This document shows positions 1 to 8,349 of a stretch of DNA of 37,850 nucleotides, in pieces. The position numbers and the translations under genes were made by a program. Position 1 is the first letter of the stretch. Each line of letters starts with the position of its first letter. The stretch is from NCBI GenBank assembly GCA_005882765.1, contig VBDV01000117.1, forward strand, positions 1-37,850. The letters are read 5' to 3'. The DNA is from Chloroflexota bacterium. GTDB lineage: Bacteria; Chloroflexota; Limnocylindria; P2-11E. Under the pieces are notes generated by a model, which had not been told where the DNA came from, searched no databases, and was given only the letters and a program-made list of their open reading frames with translations.

Positions 1-2
1 AC

Positions 3-89
3 GGCGGCGATCGCATGAGAGATCGCTTGAGATCGATCCGGAGGGCGCTCGATCAATCTCTCGGCTTCGCCGAGGAGACACGCTCATGA
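3..89 (+). CDS. 3' end of an upstream gene (partial, unidentified)
   Basis: An open frame enters from the left edge and ends at TGA 87-89, which overlaps the ATG of the next gene in an ATGA arrangement. Only 28 residues are visible and they are Arg-rich, ending in GFAEETRS. The 4 bp overlap suggests translational coupling with the transglutaminase gene. In many bacteria this type of transglutaminase follows MoxR and DUF58 genes, so a DUF58 C-terminus is possible, but that is inferred from context and not from the residues. Confidence 0.5.
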   Translation, partial: GGDRMRDRLRSIRRALDQSLGFAEETRS

Positions 90-2386
90 CTGGCGGACTC
101 GCTCAGTCGGGCGGAGCCCTCCTTCGCTCGGCCCGGCGAGCCTTATTCCCGCCAATCGACCGTACGAAGCTGCGCTTCCGTGGCGGATGGTTCGCGCTGC
201 CGATCTATCTCGTCGTGATCTCGATGTATCCGCTTTCGTTGCAGCACGCCGACTGGGTCGAGATCAGCTCGCAGTTCTGGTGGATCGCGATCGCCGGGGT
301 GCTCGCCGGCACGCTCCTCGGCAACGGGCAGATCCGGTTCATGCGCGCGGTCCTCGCGGGCGGCACGCTCGGGATGCTGATGATCACCCTCTCCACGACG
401 TTCGCTTCGACAGGCGGCGCCGCCTTCCGCGACAAGCTGACGCATCTGGCGATCCTCGTGAACAACTGGATCACGCAGGTGCTGGCCGGCGAGGCCGCGA
501 GCGATCCGACGGTGTTCGTCCTGTTCCTCGGCGCCTCGGTGTGGTGCGCCACGTTCGTCGGTTCGTTCGTTCTCGCGCGCAGCGGCCGCATCTGGGACGC
601 GGTGATCTTCAACGGCGCGTGCCTGGTGATCAACGTCTCGGTAGCCCTAACGAATCTCTACCCCGACCTCATCGTGTTCACGCTGGCCGTCCTCGTGCTC
701 CTCGTGCGCATCCACATCGTCAACCTGCAAGAGCGCTGGACCCGGCAGAACATCGTGCCGTCCGGCGAGATGGATTGGCGCATTCTGCGTGGTGGGCTGA
801 CCTGGACCGCGGTGCTCGTGATCATGTCACTCGTAACGCCGCGCGTCGGGGCAGCCGAGGTGCTGAACGGAGCATGGAGCACGTTCGAGGGTCCGTACCA
901 CAGCGTCGAAGCCGAGTGGCAGCGGTTCTTTGCGGGTGTATCGGGTCCGAGCCGTCTTCGCGGCGTGTCGTTCTCCGATTCCATCCGCCTCGGGCAGGCG
1001 CCGAACCTCGGCGATCGCGTGGTGATGACCGTCGAGGCGCCGTCGGGCCACTTCTGGCGCGCCGTGACATACGACTTCTACACCGGCGCCGGATGGCGCA
1101 CGACCGAGAGCGACAAGGCCGACAAGATCACGCTCCCGACCGCCGATCGCGAGGCGTTCCAAGCGCGCTTCGACATCATCGTGCCGCACTCGAACATCCT
1201 CTTTGGCGCGAACGAGCCGCAAAAAGTGGATGTGCCCTACCAGTTCTACACGGGCAGCGACAAGACCTATTCGACGTCGCTTCACGCGCTGAACCGGTCG
1301 CAGGCCGCGGGCACGTACACCGTCACAAGCCTCGTCTCGACCGCGGACAAGCAGACGCTGCGAAAGGCCGCGGCGACCTATCCCGACTACATCAAGGCGA
1401 AATACCTACAGCTCCCGTCGACGCTGCCGCCGCGCGTGAAGTCCCTCGCCCACAGCCTGCTCGACAACATCCCCAACGCCTACGACAAGGCGGAGACCCT
1501 CGAGAACTTCCTGCGCAGCCCGCCGTACTCGTACTCGCCCCAGGTGAAGGCGACGCCGCCCGGCAAGGATCCGATCGAGTACTTCCTCTTCGATCTGAGG
1601 CAGGACTTCTGCGAGTACTTCGCGTCGGCGATGGTGGTCATGCTCCGCGAGGCCGGTGTGCCGGCGCGGCTCGTCGAGGGATTCACGACCGGCACCTATG
1701 ACTCGGCGAGCAACGCGTATGTCGTGAAGGAGCAGGACGCGCATGCCTGGGTCGAGGTGTACTTCCCCCAGTACGGTTGGATCGAGTTCGAGCCCACCCC
1801 GTCGCAGCCGCCCTTCCCGCGCGTCGACACCTCGGCGGCGAGCGGCACGGATTCGGGCGATGGGTCGGCGAGCGGCGATTCGAGCTCCAACCCGAACGAC
1901 CCCACAGGTCGAATCAACCGCGCCGAGGACCAGCTCAATCAGGACGACAGCTCGGGCGGGTTCTCCGGCGACAGCGTCGTGGCGGCCGTGCGCTCGCTCG
2001 ATCCGCGCCCCGCACTCGCGTTCCTCGGATTCCTGCTGCTTCTCCTCGTGCTCGCCGTCGTGCGCTTCAACTGGCGGTTCCGCAACTACGGACCCATCGA
2101 GTCGGCGTGGGGAAAGACGCGCCTCCTCGCGAGCTACGTGGGCCATCCGCCGCATCCCTCGCAGACAACGTATGAGTTCGCGAGCTCCCTGGGGACGGCT
2201 ATACCCGAGACGCAGGATCCGGTGCAGAGCCTCGCGGAGGCCCGCGTCGTGGAGCGATACTCCGCGCAAGGCGCCGACGATGATCTGCGTGACGCAGCGG
2301 AGACCGCATGGCATCAGGCCGCGTCGGCCATGGTGGGCCTCCTTCCCGGCCGCGTTCTCCGCGTCATCACGCACCTCTGGCGCTGA
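86..2386 (+). CDS. Membrane-anchored transglutaminase-like protein (TgpA/DUF3488 type)
   Basis: The 766-residue protein begins with about six hydrophobic segments (roughly residues 35-260), followed by a large extracytoplasmic part containing a transglutaminase-like core. The catalytic Cys is Cys509 in the context [11 protein letters not shown] and the His is His553 in DAHAWVEV. The usual third-residue position reads WIEFEPTP, with Glu where many relatives have Asp. A Ser/Gly/Asp-rich linker (about 585-630) precedes a last membrane segment near 645-660 and a cytosolic tail resembling DUF4129. The start is supported by GAGGAG at 72-77, eight bases before ATG 86. The family is usually linked to MoxR/DUF58 genes. 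The substrate is unknown and a role as a surface protein crosslinker or protease is only inferred. Confidence 0.9.
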   Translation: MTGGLAQSGGALLRSARRALFPPIDRTKLRFRGGWFALPIYLVVISMYPLSLQHADWVEISSQFWWIAIAGVLAGTLLGNGQIRFMRAVLAGGTLGMLMITLSTTFASTGGAAFRDKLTHLAILVNNWITQVLAGEAASDPTVFVLFLGASVWCATFVGSFVLARSGRIWDAVIFNGACLVINVSVALTNLYPDLIVFTLAVLVLLVRIHIVNLQERWTRQNIVPSGEMDWRILRGGLTWTAVLVIMSLVTPRVGAAEVLNGAWSTFEGPYHSVEAEWQRFFAGVSGPSRLRGVSFSDSIRLGQAPNLGDRVVMTVEAPSGHFWRAVTYDFYTGAGWRTTESDKADKITLPTADREAFQARFDIIVPHSNILFGANEPQKVDVPYQFYTGSDKTYSTSLHALNRSQAAGTYTVTSLVSTADKQTLRKAAATYPDYIKAKYLQLPSTLPPRVKSLAHSLLDNIPNAYDKAETLENFLRSPPYSYSPQVKATPPGKDPIEYFLFDLRQDFCEYFASAMVVMLREAGVPARLVEGFTTGTYDSASNAYVVKEQDAHAWVEVYFPQYGWIEFEPTPSQPPFPRVDTSAASGTDSGDGSASGDSSSNPNDPTGRINRAEDQLNQDDSSGGFSGDSVVAAVRSLDPRPALAFLGFLLLLLVLAVVRFNWRFRNYGPIESAWGKTRLLASYVGHPPHPSQTTYEFASSLGTAIPETQDPVQSLAEARVVERYSAQGADDDLRDAAETAWHQAASAMVGLLPGRVLRVITHLWR

Positions 2387-2883
2387 CCGCGGACCATCCG
2401 AAGGTCGCGCGCGTCGTCGCGTACGCCAAGGAGCGCGGCGTCGACATCGATGTGAAGCGTTTCACCGAGACCACCCGAACCGCGGAGGACGCGGCGCGGC
2501 AGATCGGCACCGAGGTCAAGCGGATCGTCAAGTCACTCGTATTCATGGTGAAGTCAAAGCCGGTCGTCGTCCTCTGCTCGGGGGACCGTCGCGTCAGCCT
2601 CGTGAGGCTGGAGGAGATCTTTCGCACGAAAGATGTCCGCCGGGCAACGGCAGAGGAGGCGAAGGCGCACACCGGCTACGCGATCGGCGGGGTACCGCCA
2701 TTTGGATACACGGGAACGGTCGATCTGCTATTGGACGAGGATCTCGTGCGGTTCGAAACAGTCTGGGCCGCGGCCGGTTTACCCGACGCGGTGTTCGAGA
2801 TTTCCGTCAACGACCTGGAGCGGCTGACGGCCGCGGAGTCCGCCGCCATCGCGGCCATCCCCGGGACTCAGTGGGAGCGCTGA
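2308..2883 (+). CDS. YbaK/EbsC-type aminoacyl-tRNA deacylase
   Basis: Members of this family hydrolyse mischarged aminoacyl-tRNAs (for example Cys-tRNA(Pro)). Residues about 28-190 fit the YbaK fold: [15 protein letters not shown] at the start, a KRIVKSLVF segment with the conserved Lys, and the loop [10 protein letters not shown]. The start is uncertain. ATG 2308 has GGAG five bases upstream but lies 79 bases inside the preceding gene and adds about 25 Pro/Arg-rich residues. A CTG at 2383, overlapping the previous stop as CTGA, would give a 166-residue protein nearer the family's usual length. The protein is probably cytosolic and co-transcribed with the transglutaminase gene. The exact amino acid specificity cannot be read. 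Confidence 0.85.
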   Translation: MASGRVGHGGPPSRPRSPRHHAPLALTADHPKVARVVAYAKERGVDIDVKRFTETTRTAEDAARQIGTEVKRIVKSLVFMVKSKPVVVLCSGDRRVSLVRLEEIFRTKDVRRATAEEAKAHTGYAIGGVPPFGYTGTVDLLLDEDLVRFETVWAAAGLPDAVFEISVNDLERLTAAESAAIAAIPGTQWER

Positions 2884-2884
2884 G

Positions 2885-3466
2885 CTAGCCCCCGAACTGG
2901 TAGCGCGTCACGGTCCGCGGAAAACCCCGTACATCCCAGGCGAACACCTTCGCCGGGGTCAGGACGTAACCGCCCTTCTCCCACTGCTCCGGCTTGGGCC
3001 GGTACTTGTACGTGCGTCCGTACTTCACGCCGTACTGCTTCGTGATCCGTTGCGCCGTGGGACGGTCCACCGTGGGCACCCGCTCTGCGCGTCCTTCGAT
3101 CATCACCGCGGTCGTGCCCGACTCGGCGCCCACCGCGATCCGCGGCTCCCGGGCGACGTTCCGCGCCCACTTCGTGTCCTCGCCGCCCTCGAAGTACCAC
3201 CGCTCGTCGATCCACGCACCCCATTGACCGACGAGGTGGGGCTTGCCATCGGCGTCGATGGTGACGAGCCAGTAGGACTGTGCACGCTCGAGCATCTTTC
3301 GCGTCGTCGCCCACGGCATCATGCCGCGCTCGGTCTTCGGAACGCCGTAGCCCTTCGGCATCCGCGGGCGCGTCGCCCGCGGGGCCGCTGCCCCGTCAGG
3401 GCCCCCTGCCCCTGCGCTAGCGCTCTTCTTCGTCGTCTTCGGCTTCGTCGTCCGCCTCGAATTCAT
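2885..3466 (-). CDS. Pyridoxamine 5'-phosphate oxidase family split-barrel protein
   Basis: The core from about residue 36 (MPKGYGVPKT) is a flavin- or F420-binding split barrel: SYWLVTIDADGKPHLVGQWGA, then a strand containing RWYFEGG and a KWARNVAREPRIAVG segment. It is probably a redox or flavin-binding protein of unknown substrate. The longest start (ATG 3466) overlaps the upstream gene by 50 bases and adds a low-complexity Lys/Ala/Gly/Pro tail. ATG 3361 gives a 158-residue protein with no overlap and fits the family better, although neither start has a clear ribosome site. The stop lies one base after the stop of the YbaK gene, so the two converge without a visible terminator. Confidence 0.85.
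   Translation of the reverse strand: MNSRRTTKPKTTKKSASAGAGGPDGAAAPRATRPRMPKGYGVPKTERGMMPWATTRKMLERAQSYWLVTIDADGKPHLVGQWGAWIDERWYFEGGEDTKWARNVAREPRIAVGAESGTTAVMIEGRAERVPTVDRPTAQRITKQYGVKYGRTYKYRPKPEQWEKGGYVLTPAKVFAWDVRGFPRTVTRYQFGG
3397..3413. repeat. G/C-run element, copy 1
   Basis: The 17-base string CAGGGCCCCCTGCCCCT matches bases 29946-29962 at 15 of 17 positions. If the flavin-protein gene starts at 3361, this copy is intergenic, as the second copy is. It may be a dispersed intergenic element or simple G/C-rich convergence; two copies cannot distinguish these. Confidence 0.3.
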
Positions 3467-3737
3467 CCGAGTAGAACCCCAGCTCCTCCGATTTGAAAAC
3501 GGTGACGAGGAAGTCCTCGCGCTCGGGATCGTGGGTCTGCACGAGCTCCTCGTCGATCTGATCGATCAGTTGTTGAAGCTCGTCGTCGGTCAGGTCGACC
3601 TCGAGGAGCAGCGTGCCATGCACCTCGAAGCGGCCATAGTGAAGATCGATGCGACCGACACGGCGCGCACCGCCGTATATCGCGAAGATCTCGCTCGATT
3701 CGGTGCGGACGGTGCGCTCGAAACGAGAGGATTCCAT
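3417..3737 (-). CDS. Small acidic protein of unknown function
   Basis: A 106-residue protein from ATG 3737 (MESSRFERT). It has a compact predicted beta-rich first half (IFAIYGG, RVGRIDLHYG, HGTLLLEVDL), a helix rich in Asp/Glu/Gln, then VTVFKSEELGFYSDEF and a strongly acidic tail ending DDEEER. I do not recognise a family. A longer in-frame ATG at 3827 runs into serA and its extra residues are Arg/Ser-rich, so 3737 was chosen. It lies 19 bases after the serA stop and could be the last gene of the serC-like/serA transcript. The acidic tail suggests a soluble cytosolic protein that may bind a basic partner, which is inference. Confidence 0.65.
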   Translation of the reverse strand: MESSRFERTVRTESSEIFAIYGGARRVGRIDLHYGRFEVHGTLLLEVDLTDDELQQLIDQIDEELVQTHDPEREDFLVTVFKSEELGFYSDEFEADDEAEDDEEER

Positions 3738-3756
3738 GAGGGGCGAGAGGGTACTC

Positions 3757-5277
3757 CTAGACCCCGAGCCGCGCCGTGCGCACCGCGTTGATGTCGGCGA
3801 AGGCGCCGATCCGCGCGCGCACCTCATCCGGGACCGCGTCGTCGACGGTGAGGATCATCAGAGCCTCGCCGCGCGGATGGAGGCGACCGACCTGCATCGA
3901 TGAGATGTTGACGTCGTGCTCGCCGAGGAGCGTGCCCACGCGTCCGACGAGACCAGGCTTGTCCTGATGCTTGGTCAGCAGCAAGTGGCCCTCGACCGGA
4001 ACGTCGACCCAGAACCCGTCGATGAATACGATCCGCGGCTCGCCTTGCACGAGCGTCCCGGCGACCTCCGTCGATCCGACCTTCACCGAAAGGAGCGACG
4101 CGTACCGCGCCGGCTCGGTCTCGCGGCGTTCGGCGATCACGAGGCCGCGCGAGCGCGCGAGATCGAGCGCGTTCACGAAGTTCACGCGCTGCTCGCTGAA
4201 TGTCTCGAGCACGCCCTTCACCGCGGCCGCGCGAAGCGGCTCCGGATCGAGCTCCAGGACCGCCCCGCCGTACGCGAGCGCGAGCTGAGCGGGCCGATCG
4301 TCGAGGAGCTGCGCCGCGAGCGAGCCGAGCCGCTCCGCGAGGCGGAGCCAGGCCATCCCCCCGGCCTCTTCCGATGGCGGACGTGGCGCGTTGACCGCGT
4401 AGCGCGCGGGCTTGCCGTCGAGGACGTCGAGGATCTGCTCGACCACGTCCACCGCGACGTTCGTCTGGGCCTCGGCCGTGGACCCGGCGATGTGTGGCGT
4501 CAGCACCGTGCGTGGAGCGCTCCGGATCTTGGCCTCGGCGGGCAGAGGCTCCGCTGCGAACACGTCGAGGGCCGCGCCGGCGATCGTTCCCTTTTCGAGC
4601 GCGGCCGCGAGCGCGTCCAGATCGACGATCTCGCCGCGCGCCGCATTGACCACCACCGCGGTCGGCTTCATTCGACTCAGCGCCTCGGCGCCGATGAGCC
4701 CGCGCGTCTTCTCGGTGAGTGGCACATGCAAGGAGATGACGTCCGCCGAACGCAGGAGCTCGTCGAGGTCCACGAGCCGGGCGCCGGCGGCCCGCGCGGA
4801 CGCCTCGGTCGCGAACGGATCGTGCGCGATGACCGTCATGCCGAAGGCGCCCGCGCGGCGTGCGACCTCGCCACCGACGCGCCCGATCCCCACAAGGCCG
4901 AGCGTCTTGGCACGGAGCTCGCGGCCGATGAACTTCGAGCGCGTCCACTCGCCGGCGCGGACGCTCCGGTCAGCGTCAACGAGGCGGCGGAGAAGGGCGA
5001 GGGTCAGGGCGACGGTGTGCTCCGCCGCCGCGACGATGTTCCCGAGCGGCGCGTTCACGACGTAGACCCCGCGTGCCGTCGCCGCCGGCACGTCGATGTT
5101 GTCGACGCCGACGCCGGCGCGTCCCACGACCACGAGTTGTTTCGCCGCCTCAAGGATCGGCGCGGTCACTTTGGTCTCGCTGCGCACGATGAGCGCGTCG
5201 ATGTCCGCGACGCGCTGGACGAGGTCAGCCTCTTTCAGACCGGCGGTCTGGCGGATCTCGCAGCGGGCGCGGAGCAA
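3757..5277 (-). CDS. serA: D-3-phosphoglycerate dehydrogenase (long form with ACT domain)
   Basis: Catalyses the first step of serine synthesis, NAD-dependent oxidation of 3-phosphoglycerate. Visible motifs are RAGVGVDNID, the Rossmann loop LGLVGIGRVGG, the NAARGEIVD segment with the catalytic Arg and a nearby Glu, and the active-site His in HIAGSTAEAQ. An intermediate ASB-like domain follows, and a C-terminal ACT domain (about 430-506) suggests serine feedback control. The TTG at 5277 gives 506 residues, but coding similarity continues upstream through VADPLAEEGLA, the expected first strand, with no ATG, GTG or TTG available. ATC at 5317-5319, just after the upstream gene's stop, is a candidate start. 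It lies downstream of an aminotransferase that probably performs the next step. Confidence 0.95.
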   Translation of the reverse strand: MLRARCEIRQTAGLKEADLVQRVADIDALIVRSETKVTAPILEAAKQLVVVGRAGVGVDNIDVPAATARGVYVVNAPLGNIVAAAEHTVALTLALLRRLVDADRSVRAGEWTRSKFIGRELRAKTLGLVGIGRVGGEVARRAGAFGMTVIAHDPFATEASARAAGARLVDLDELLRSADVISLHVPLTEKTRGLIGAEALSRMKPTAVVVNAARGEIVDLDALAAALEKGTIAGAALDVFAAEPLPAEAKIRSAPRTVLTPHIAGSTAEAQTNVAVDVVEQILDVLDGKPARYAVNAPRPPSEEAGGMAWLRLAERLGSLAAQLLDDRPAQLALAYGGAVLELDPEPLRAAAVKGVLETFSEQRVNFVNALDLARSRGLVIAERRETEPARYASLLSVKVGSTEVAGTLVQGEPRIVFIDGFWVDVPVEGHLLLTKHQDKPGLVGRVGTLLGEHDVNISSMQVGRLHPRGEALMILTVDDAVPDEVRARIGAFADINAVRTARLGV

Positions 5278-5329
5278 CGCGAGACCCTCTTCGGCAAGAG
5301 GGTCCGCGACGTGAACGATGCTGCGGCGG

Positions 5330-6562
5330 TTAGCGACGAGTCGCGACCGCGTCGTTCGCCGACCTCGCGGTCGACGAGCTGCGGGCCGCGGGCCGCGACG
5401 TCTGCTGCTGGCTCTCCGCGTACGCGCGAAGCGCCGCGGTCATGGCCACGCCCGGCTCCACGGGTTGGTTGAGGTCCCGCAGCGTGAGCTCGAGCGCGCT
5501 GAAGAACGCGACGATGTCCTGCAGCGTCACGAAGCCCAGGTGGGCGACGCGGACAAGCTGCCCCTCCATCTTGCCTTGACCGCCGGCCACGATCGTGTCG
5601 TGGTCATCGCGGAGGAGGCGGATGAGATTGCGGGCGTCGACGCGTGCCGGGGGACGGAACGCGGTCACCGCCGGAGAGGCGTAGCGCTCGTCGGCGAAGA
5701 TTTGCAAAGAAACGGCCTGAAGGCCGCGCCGCGTCGCGCGCGCCAGATCGCGGTGCCGGCGGATGATCGCCTCGAGGCCTTCCTCGGCCATCAGCCGAAG
5801 CGACTCCTGCAGCGCAATGAACACCGTGACAGCCGGAGTCGCAGGTGTCTGCGCCTTCTCGAGTGACGCCTTGTACGTGGCGAGGTCGAAGTACGCCTTT
5901 GGCAAGTTCGACTTCTCGTACGCCTTCCACGCGCGGGGACTCATCGTGACCATCGCGACACCGGGAGGGGCGCCCCATGCCTTCTGCGACGCGGTGACGC
6001 AGACATCGATGCCCCATTCGTCGATCTCGAGCTCGGTGCATCCGGCGCCGGAAACGCTGTCGACAAGGAAGAGCTTGCCGGAATCACGGACGACCGCCGC
6101 GATGTCCTTCATTGGGTTCAGGACCCCGGTCGATGTCTCGTTGTGGGTGATGAGGACTGCTTTCGCGGCGTCCTTTCCCTTCTCTTTGGCGAGCTCGTCG
6201 CGGACGAGATCGGGCTCGACGGCGCGACCGTACGGAACGTCAACGCGCCGTGCGTCGACGCCATACGCCTTGCAGATCGCGGCGAAGCGCTCGCCGAACG
6301 CGCCGCAGCTGAAGACGAGGGCCTTATCGCCGGACGACAGCGTGTTCGCGACGGCGGCCTCGAGACCCCCCGAGCCGGACGCGCTGAGGAGCAGTACGTC
6401 GTGCTCGGTGCGGAGGAAATCCTGCAGCGCGCGGGTCAAGGCCGCGAGCAACGCAGCGAATTCCGGGCCGCGGTGGTTTATCAGCGGCCTCGCCGACGCG
6501 GCGAGCACCGCCTGAGGAACGAACGTGGGACCAGGGATGCGGAGGTTCTGCGGACGGTACAT
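5330..6562 (-). CDS. Class V aminotransferase, probable phosphoserine (or alanine/serine-glyoxylate) aminotransferase
   Basis: A PLP-dependent class V aminotransferase of 410 residues. The Schiff-base Lys is Lys194 in TASQKAWGAPPG, and the phosphate-binding part includes LLLSASGSGGLEAAV and the substrate segment LINHRGPEF. The sequence is of the alanine/serine-glyoxylate aminotransferase branch, but its position directly upstream of serA, 10 bases before the candidate ATC start, suggests it makes phosphoserine, as class V enzymes beside serA do in other lineages. The ATG is preceded by GGGAGGG at a good distance. The last 25 residues are Ser/Arg/Gln-rich and look disordered. The true substrate cannot be told from sequence alone. 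Confidence 0.88.
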   Translation of the reverse strand: MYRPQNLRIPGPTFVPQAVLAASARPLINHRGPEFAALLAALTRALQDFLRTEHDVLLLSASGSGGLEAAVANTLSSGDKALVFSCGAFGERFAAICKAYGVDARRVDVPYGRAVEPDLVRDELAKEKGKDAAKAVLITHNETSTGVLNPMKDIAAVVRDSGKLFLVDSVSGAGCTELEIDEWGIDVCVTASQKAWGAPPGVAMVTMSPRAWKAYEKSNLPKAYFDLATYKASLEKAQTPATPAVTVFIALQESLRLMAEEGLEAIIRRHRDLARATRRGLQAVSLQIFADERYASPAVTAFRPPARVDARNLIRLLRDDHDTIVAGGQGKMEGQLVRVAHLGFVTLQDIVAFFSALELTLRDLNQPVEPGVAMTAALRAYAESQQQTSRPAARSSSTARSANDAVATRR

Positions 6563-6625
6563 TGAGCGCCCTCCCGGTGTTGATGATGCCAGCCGCTCAT
6601 CGCGGCCACAAGGCGAAAGTCAGAC

Positions 6626-7291
6626 ATGGCTGAACCGAAGTTCGCCCCGTCCATCCTCTCCGCGGACTTTGCCCGCCTCGCCGAGGCGGTCATCGCGGTC
6701 GAGAAGGCCGGCGCGGACTGGATCCACGTCGACGTGATGGACGGTCATTTCGTTCCGAACCTCACGTTTGGGCCAAAGATGGTCGCGGACCTGCGCAAGG
6801 CGACCCGTCTGCCCCTCGACGTCCATTTGATGATCGAACGGCCGGAGGAGTGGGTGGATCGCTACGCCGACGCCGGCGCGACGTACCTGACCATTCACAT
6901 CGAGGCAACACGGGATGTCCTGGGGACGCTCGCCGCGATCCGCGGTCGGGGGGTCCGCCCAGGGCTGACGCTGAATCCGGAGACCGCCGTCGACGTCGTC
7001 ATGCCCTATCTCGGGTCGGTTGACCTGGCTCTGGTGATGAGCGTCCACCCCGGTTTTGGCGGGCAGACGTTCATCGAGAGCGCGCTCGACAAGGTCCGGA
7101 CGATCCGCGAGGCGCTCGACGAGCAGAAGCTCGCGGCCGAGCTCGAGGTCGATGGCGGAGTGAAGCCTGACAACTGCGCTCGCGTTGTCGCCGCGGGGGC
7201 GACCGTCCTCGTCGCAGGGTCGGCGGTCTTTGAGGATCCGGCCGGTCCGCCTGCGGCGCTCCGAAAGTTCAGGCAGGCGTTACGGCGTTAG
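6626..7291 (+). CDS. rpe: Ribulose-phosphate 3-epimerase
   Basis: Interconverts ribulose 5-phosphate and xylulose 5-phosphate in the pentose phosphate pathway. The 221-residue TIM barrel has the family's signature segments: APSILSADFARL at the start, the metal-binding stretch HVDVMDGHFVPNLTFGP, VHLMIERPE, MSVHPGFGGQ and EVDGGVKPDN near the end with the phosphate-binding loop VAGSAVF. Length is normal for the family. It is transcribed divergently from the aminotransferase with a 63-base gap that must hold both promoters; no clear promoter boxes were recognised. It converges on the zincin gene with an 8-base gap. Confidence 0.97.
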   Translation: MAEPKFAPSILSADFARLAEAVIAVEKAGADWIHVDVMDGHFVPNLTFGPKMVADLRKATRLPLDVHLMIERPEEWVDRYADAGATYLTIHIEATRDVLGTLAAIRGRGVRPGLTLNPETAVDVVMPYLGSVDLALVMSVHPGFGGQTFIESALDKVRTIREALDEQKLAAELEVDGGVKPDNCARVVAAGATVLVAGSAVFEDPAGPPAALRKFRQALRR

Positions 7292-7299
7292 TCGCCTCA

Positions 7300-7668
7300 C
7301 TACTCGGCGTCGCCGAGGCCGAGCTCCGTTAGACGCGAGTCGCTGATTCCGAAGTGATGCGCGACCTCGTGCACGACCGTATCGCGCACGATCTCCGCCT
7401 GGCGTCGCGGCGACGCCGTGATCCGTTCGATCGGCCCGCGGAAGATGCAGATACGGTCGGGGAGGTAGGGCTCCTGCGCGCCGCGCTGGGTGAGTGGGAC
7501 TCCTTCGTACAGACCGAGGAGCGTGGCCCCTCGCGGAAGCTGCTCTGGCGCGGGCTCATCTTCGATCACGATCTCGAGATTGCGGATGCGCTCGCGGAAC
7601 TCCGCGGGTAGCTCGTCCAAAGCGTTGCGCACCAGGCGCGCGAAGCGCGCGCGGCGCAGGTCCGACAC
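7300..7668 (-). CDS. Small zincin-like metallopeptidase family protein
   Basis: A 122-residue protein of the compact minimal-zincin family, with the zinc motif HEVAHHFGIS (HExxH followed by His) near residue 100 and the conserved SDSRLTELG tail. Homologues are predicted proteases of unknown substrate, common in Actinobacteria and Chloroflexota. The start is GTG 7668, giving MSDLRRARF. It lies 15 bases after the stop of the sigma factor on the same strand, so the two probably share a transcript. Whether it acts on a regulator of that sigma factor is an untested inference. Confidence 0.88.
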   Translation of the reverse strand: MSDLRRARFARLVRNALDELPAEFRERIRNLEIVIEDEPAPEQLPRGATLLGLYEGVPLTQRGAQEPYLPDRICIFRGPIERITASPRRQAEIVRDTVVHEVAHHFGISDSRLTELGLGDAE

Positions 7669-7683
7669 GACCGCACTGTAGCC

Positions 7684-8277
7684 TCACGCAGCGCATGCCA
7701 AACGCACGCGGGCGAGCGCTCGCGCGCGAAGGCGGCAGACGCCCGACTCGGATAGACCGATCTCGCCGCCGATCTCACGGAGGGTCAGGCCGCGCCCGTA
7801 AGAGAGGACGAGCACTCGGCGCTCGATCGGCGTGAGGTCGCGAAGTGCGCTTGCGACGAGTGGCCAGCGCTCGTCCTGACGCCCCGGAGCAGGTCGTACC
7901 TCGGCCACGTCCCCGATGCGATCGAGCGAGACCTCGACGTACGGCGGGTTCGCCGCCGGCGCGACCGTGCCCTCTTCGCTGGCCCGCTGCGCCGCCCGAA
8001 AGGCTCTGCGCGCGCTGCGAGTCAGCGGATCACGCTCGCGCAGTGCGTCCAGGATCTGCCCGCGAACACGCCGCGCGGCGTATGCCCCGAACGACGCGCC
8101 GCGGTCCCCCCGGTACCGGCGAGCCGCCTGCACGAGGCCAACGAGCCCCCACGCGATGAGGTCCTCACGGTCCGCCCCGCGGCAGCGCGGGTCGATCGAT
8201 CGTGAGGCGACCGCCCGTGCAAATTGCAGGTGCGCGATGATGCGGTCATCTCCAAGAGGAACAGCCGGATCGGCCAT
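7684..8277 (-). CDS. RNA polymerase sigma factor of the FliA/WhiG-like group
   Basis: A 197-residue sigma-70 family protein. Region 2 is the stretch DLIAWGLVGLVQAARRYRGDRGASFGAYAARRVRGQILDALRE (shown here only as its family pattern, with GASFGAYA the key core). Region 4 near the C-terminus has a helix-turn-helix, TLREIGGEIGLSESGVCRL. Architecture resembles group 3 sigma factors. ATG 8277 was chosen because GGGGAGG sits six bases upstream; the upstream ATG/GTG choices run through a promoter-like sequence. No anti-sigma factor or flagellar gene is nearby, so its regulon is unknown. It is divergent from an HD-domain gene. Confidence 0.9.
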   Translation of the reverse strand: MADPAVPLGDDRIIAHLQFARAVASRSIDPRCRGADREDLIAWGLVGLVQAARRYRGDRGASFGAYAARRVRGQILDALRERDPLTRSARRAFRAAQRASEEGTVAPAANPPYVEVSLDRIGDVAEVRPAPGRQDERWPLVASALRDLTPIERRVLVLSYGRGLTLREIGGEIGLSESGVCRLRARALARVRLACAA

Positions 8278-8299
8278 GCGCACCTCCCCTGCGGCGCGG

Positions 8300-8328
8300 A
8301 CCGTAGTCAGGCCCTCGTGCGGTGTCAA
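8300..8328 (-). promoter_or_regulatory. Candidate promoter for the sigma factor gene
   Basis: On the minus strand a perfect TTGACA (bases 8328-8323) is followed after 17 bases by TACGGT (8305-8300), which keeps the key A2 and T6 of a -10 box. The ATG lies 22 bases further on. The spacing is ideal but the -10 match is only 3 of 6, so this is a candidate. Confidence 0.4.
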
Positions 8329-8337
8329 TAGCAGATT

Positions 8338-8349
8338 GACAAAGTTGTC
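8338..8349. promoter_or_regulatory. Palindrome GACAA-AG-TTGTC between divergent genes
   Basis: Perfect 5 bp arms around a 2-base centre lie just upstream of the candidate sigma gene promoter and overlap the possible TTG starts of the HD gene. The site could bind a dimeric regulator of both genes. It is short enough to occur by chance. Confidence 0.35.

Noticed and set aside
1781-1798. Glu for Asp in the transglutaminase triad as evidence of an inactive enzyme
   Set aside because: Cys509 and His553 are intact and acidic substitution at this position seems common in this branch, so inactivity is not supported.
3916-5472. 518-codon + strand open frame
   Set aside because: It is antisense to serA and the aminotransferase, has Arg/Asp/His-rich composition and shows no family motif; the minus-strand genes explain the region.
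7916-8335. Long N-terminal extension of the HD protein
   Set aside because: These residues are antisense to the sigma factor and Arg/Ser/Pro-rich; the HD domain starts after about 8345.
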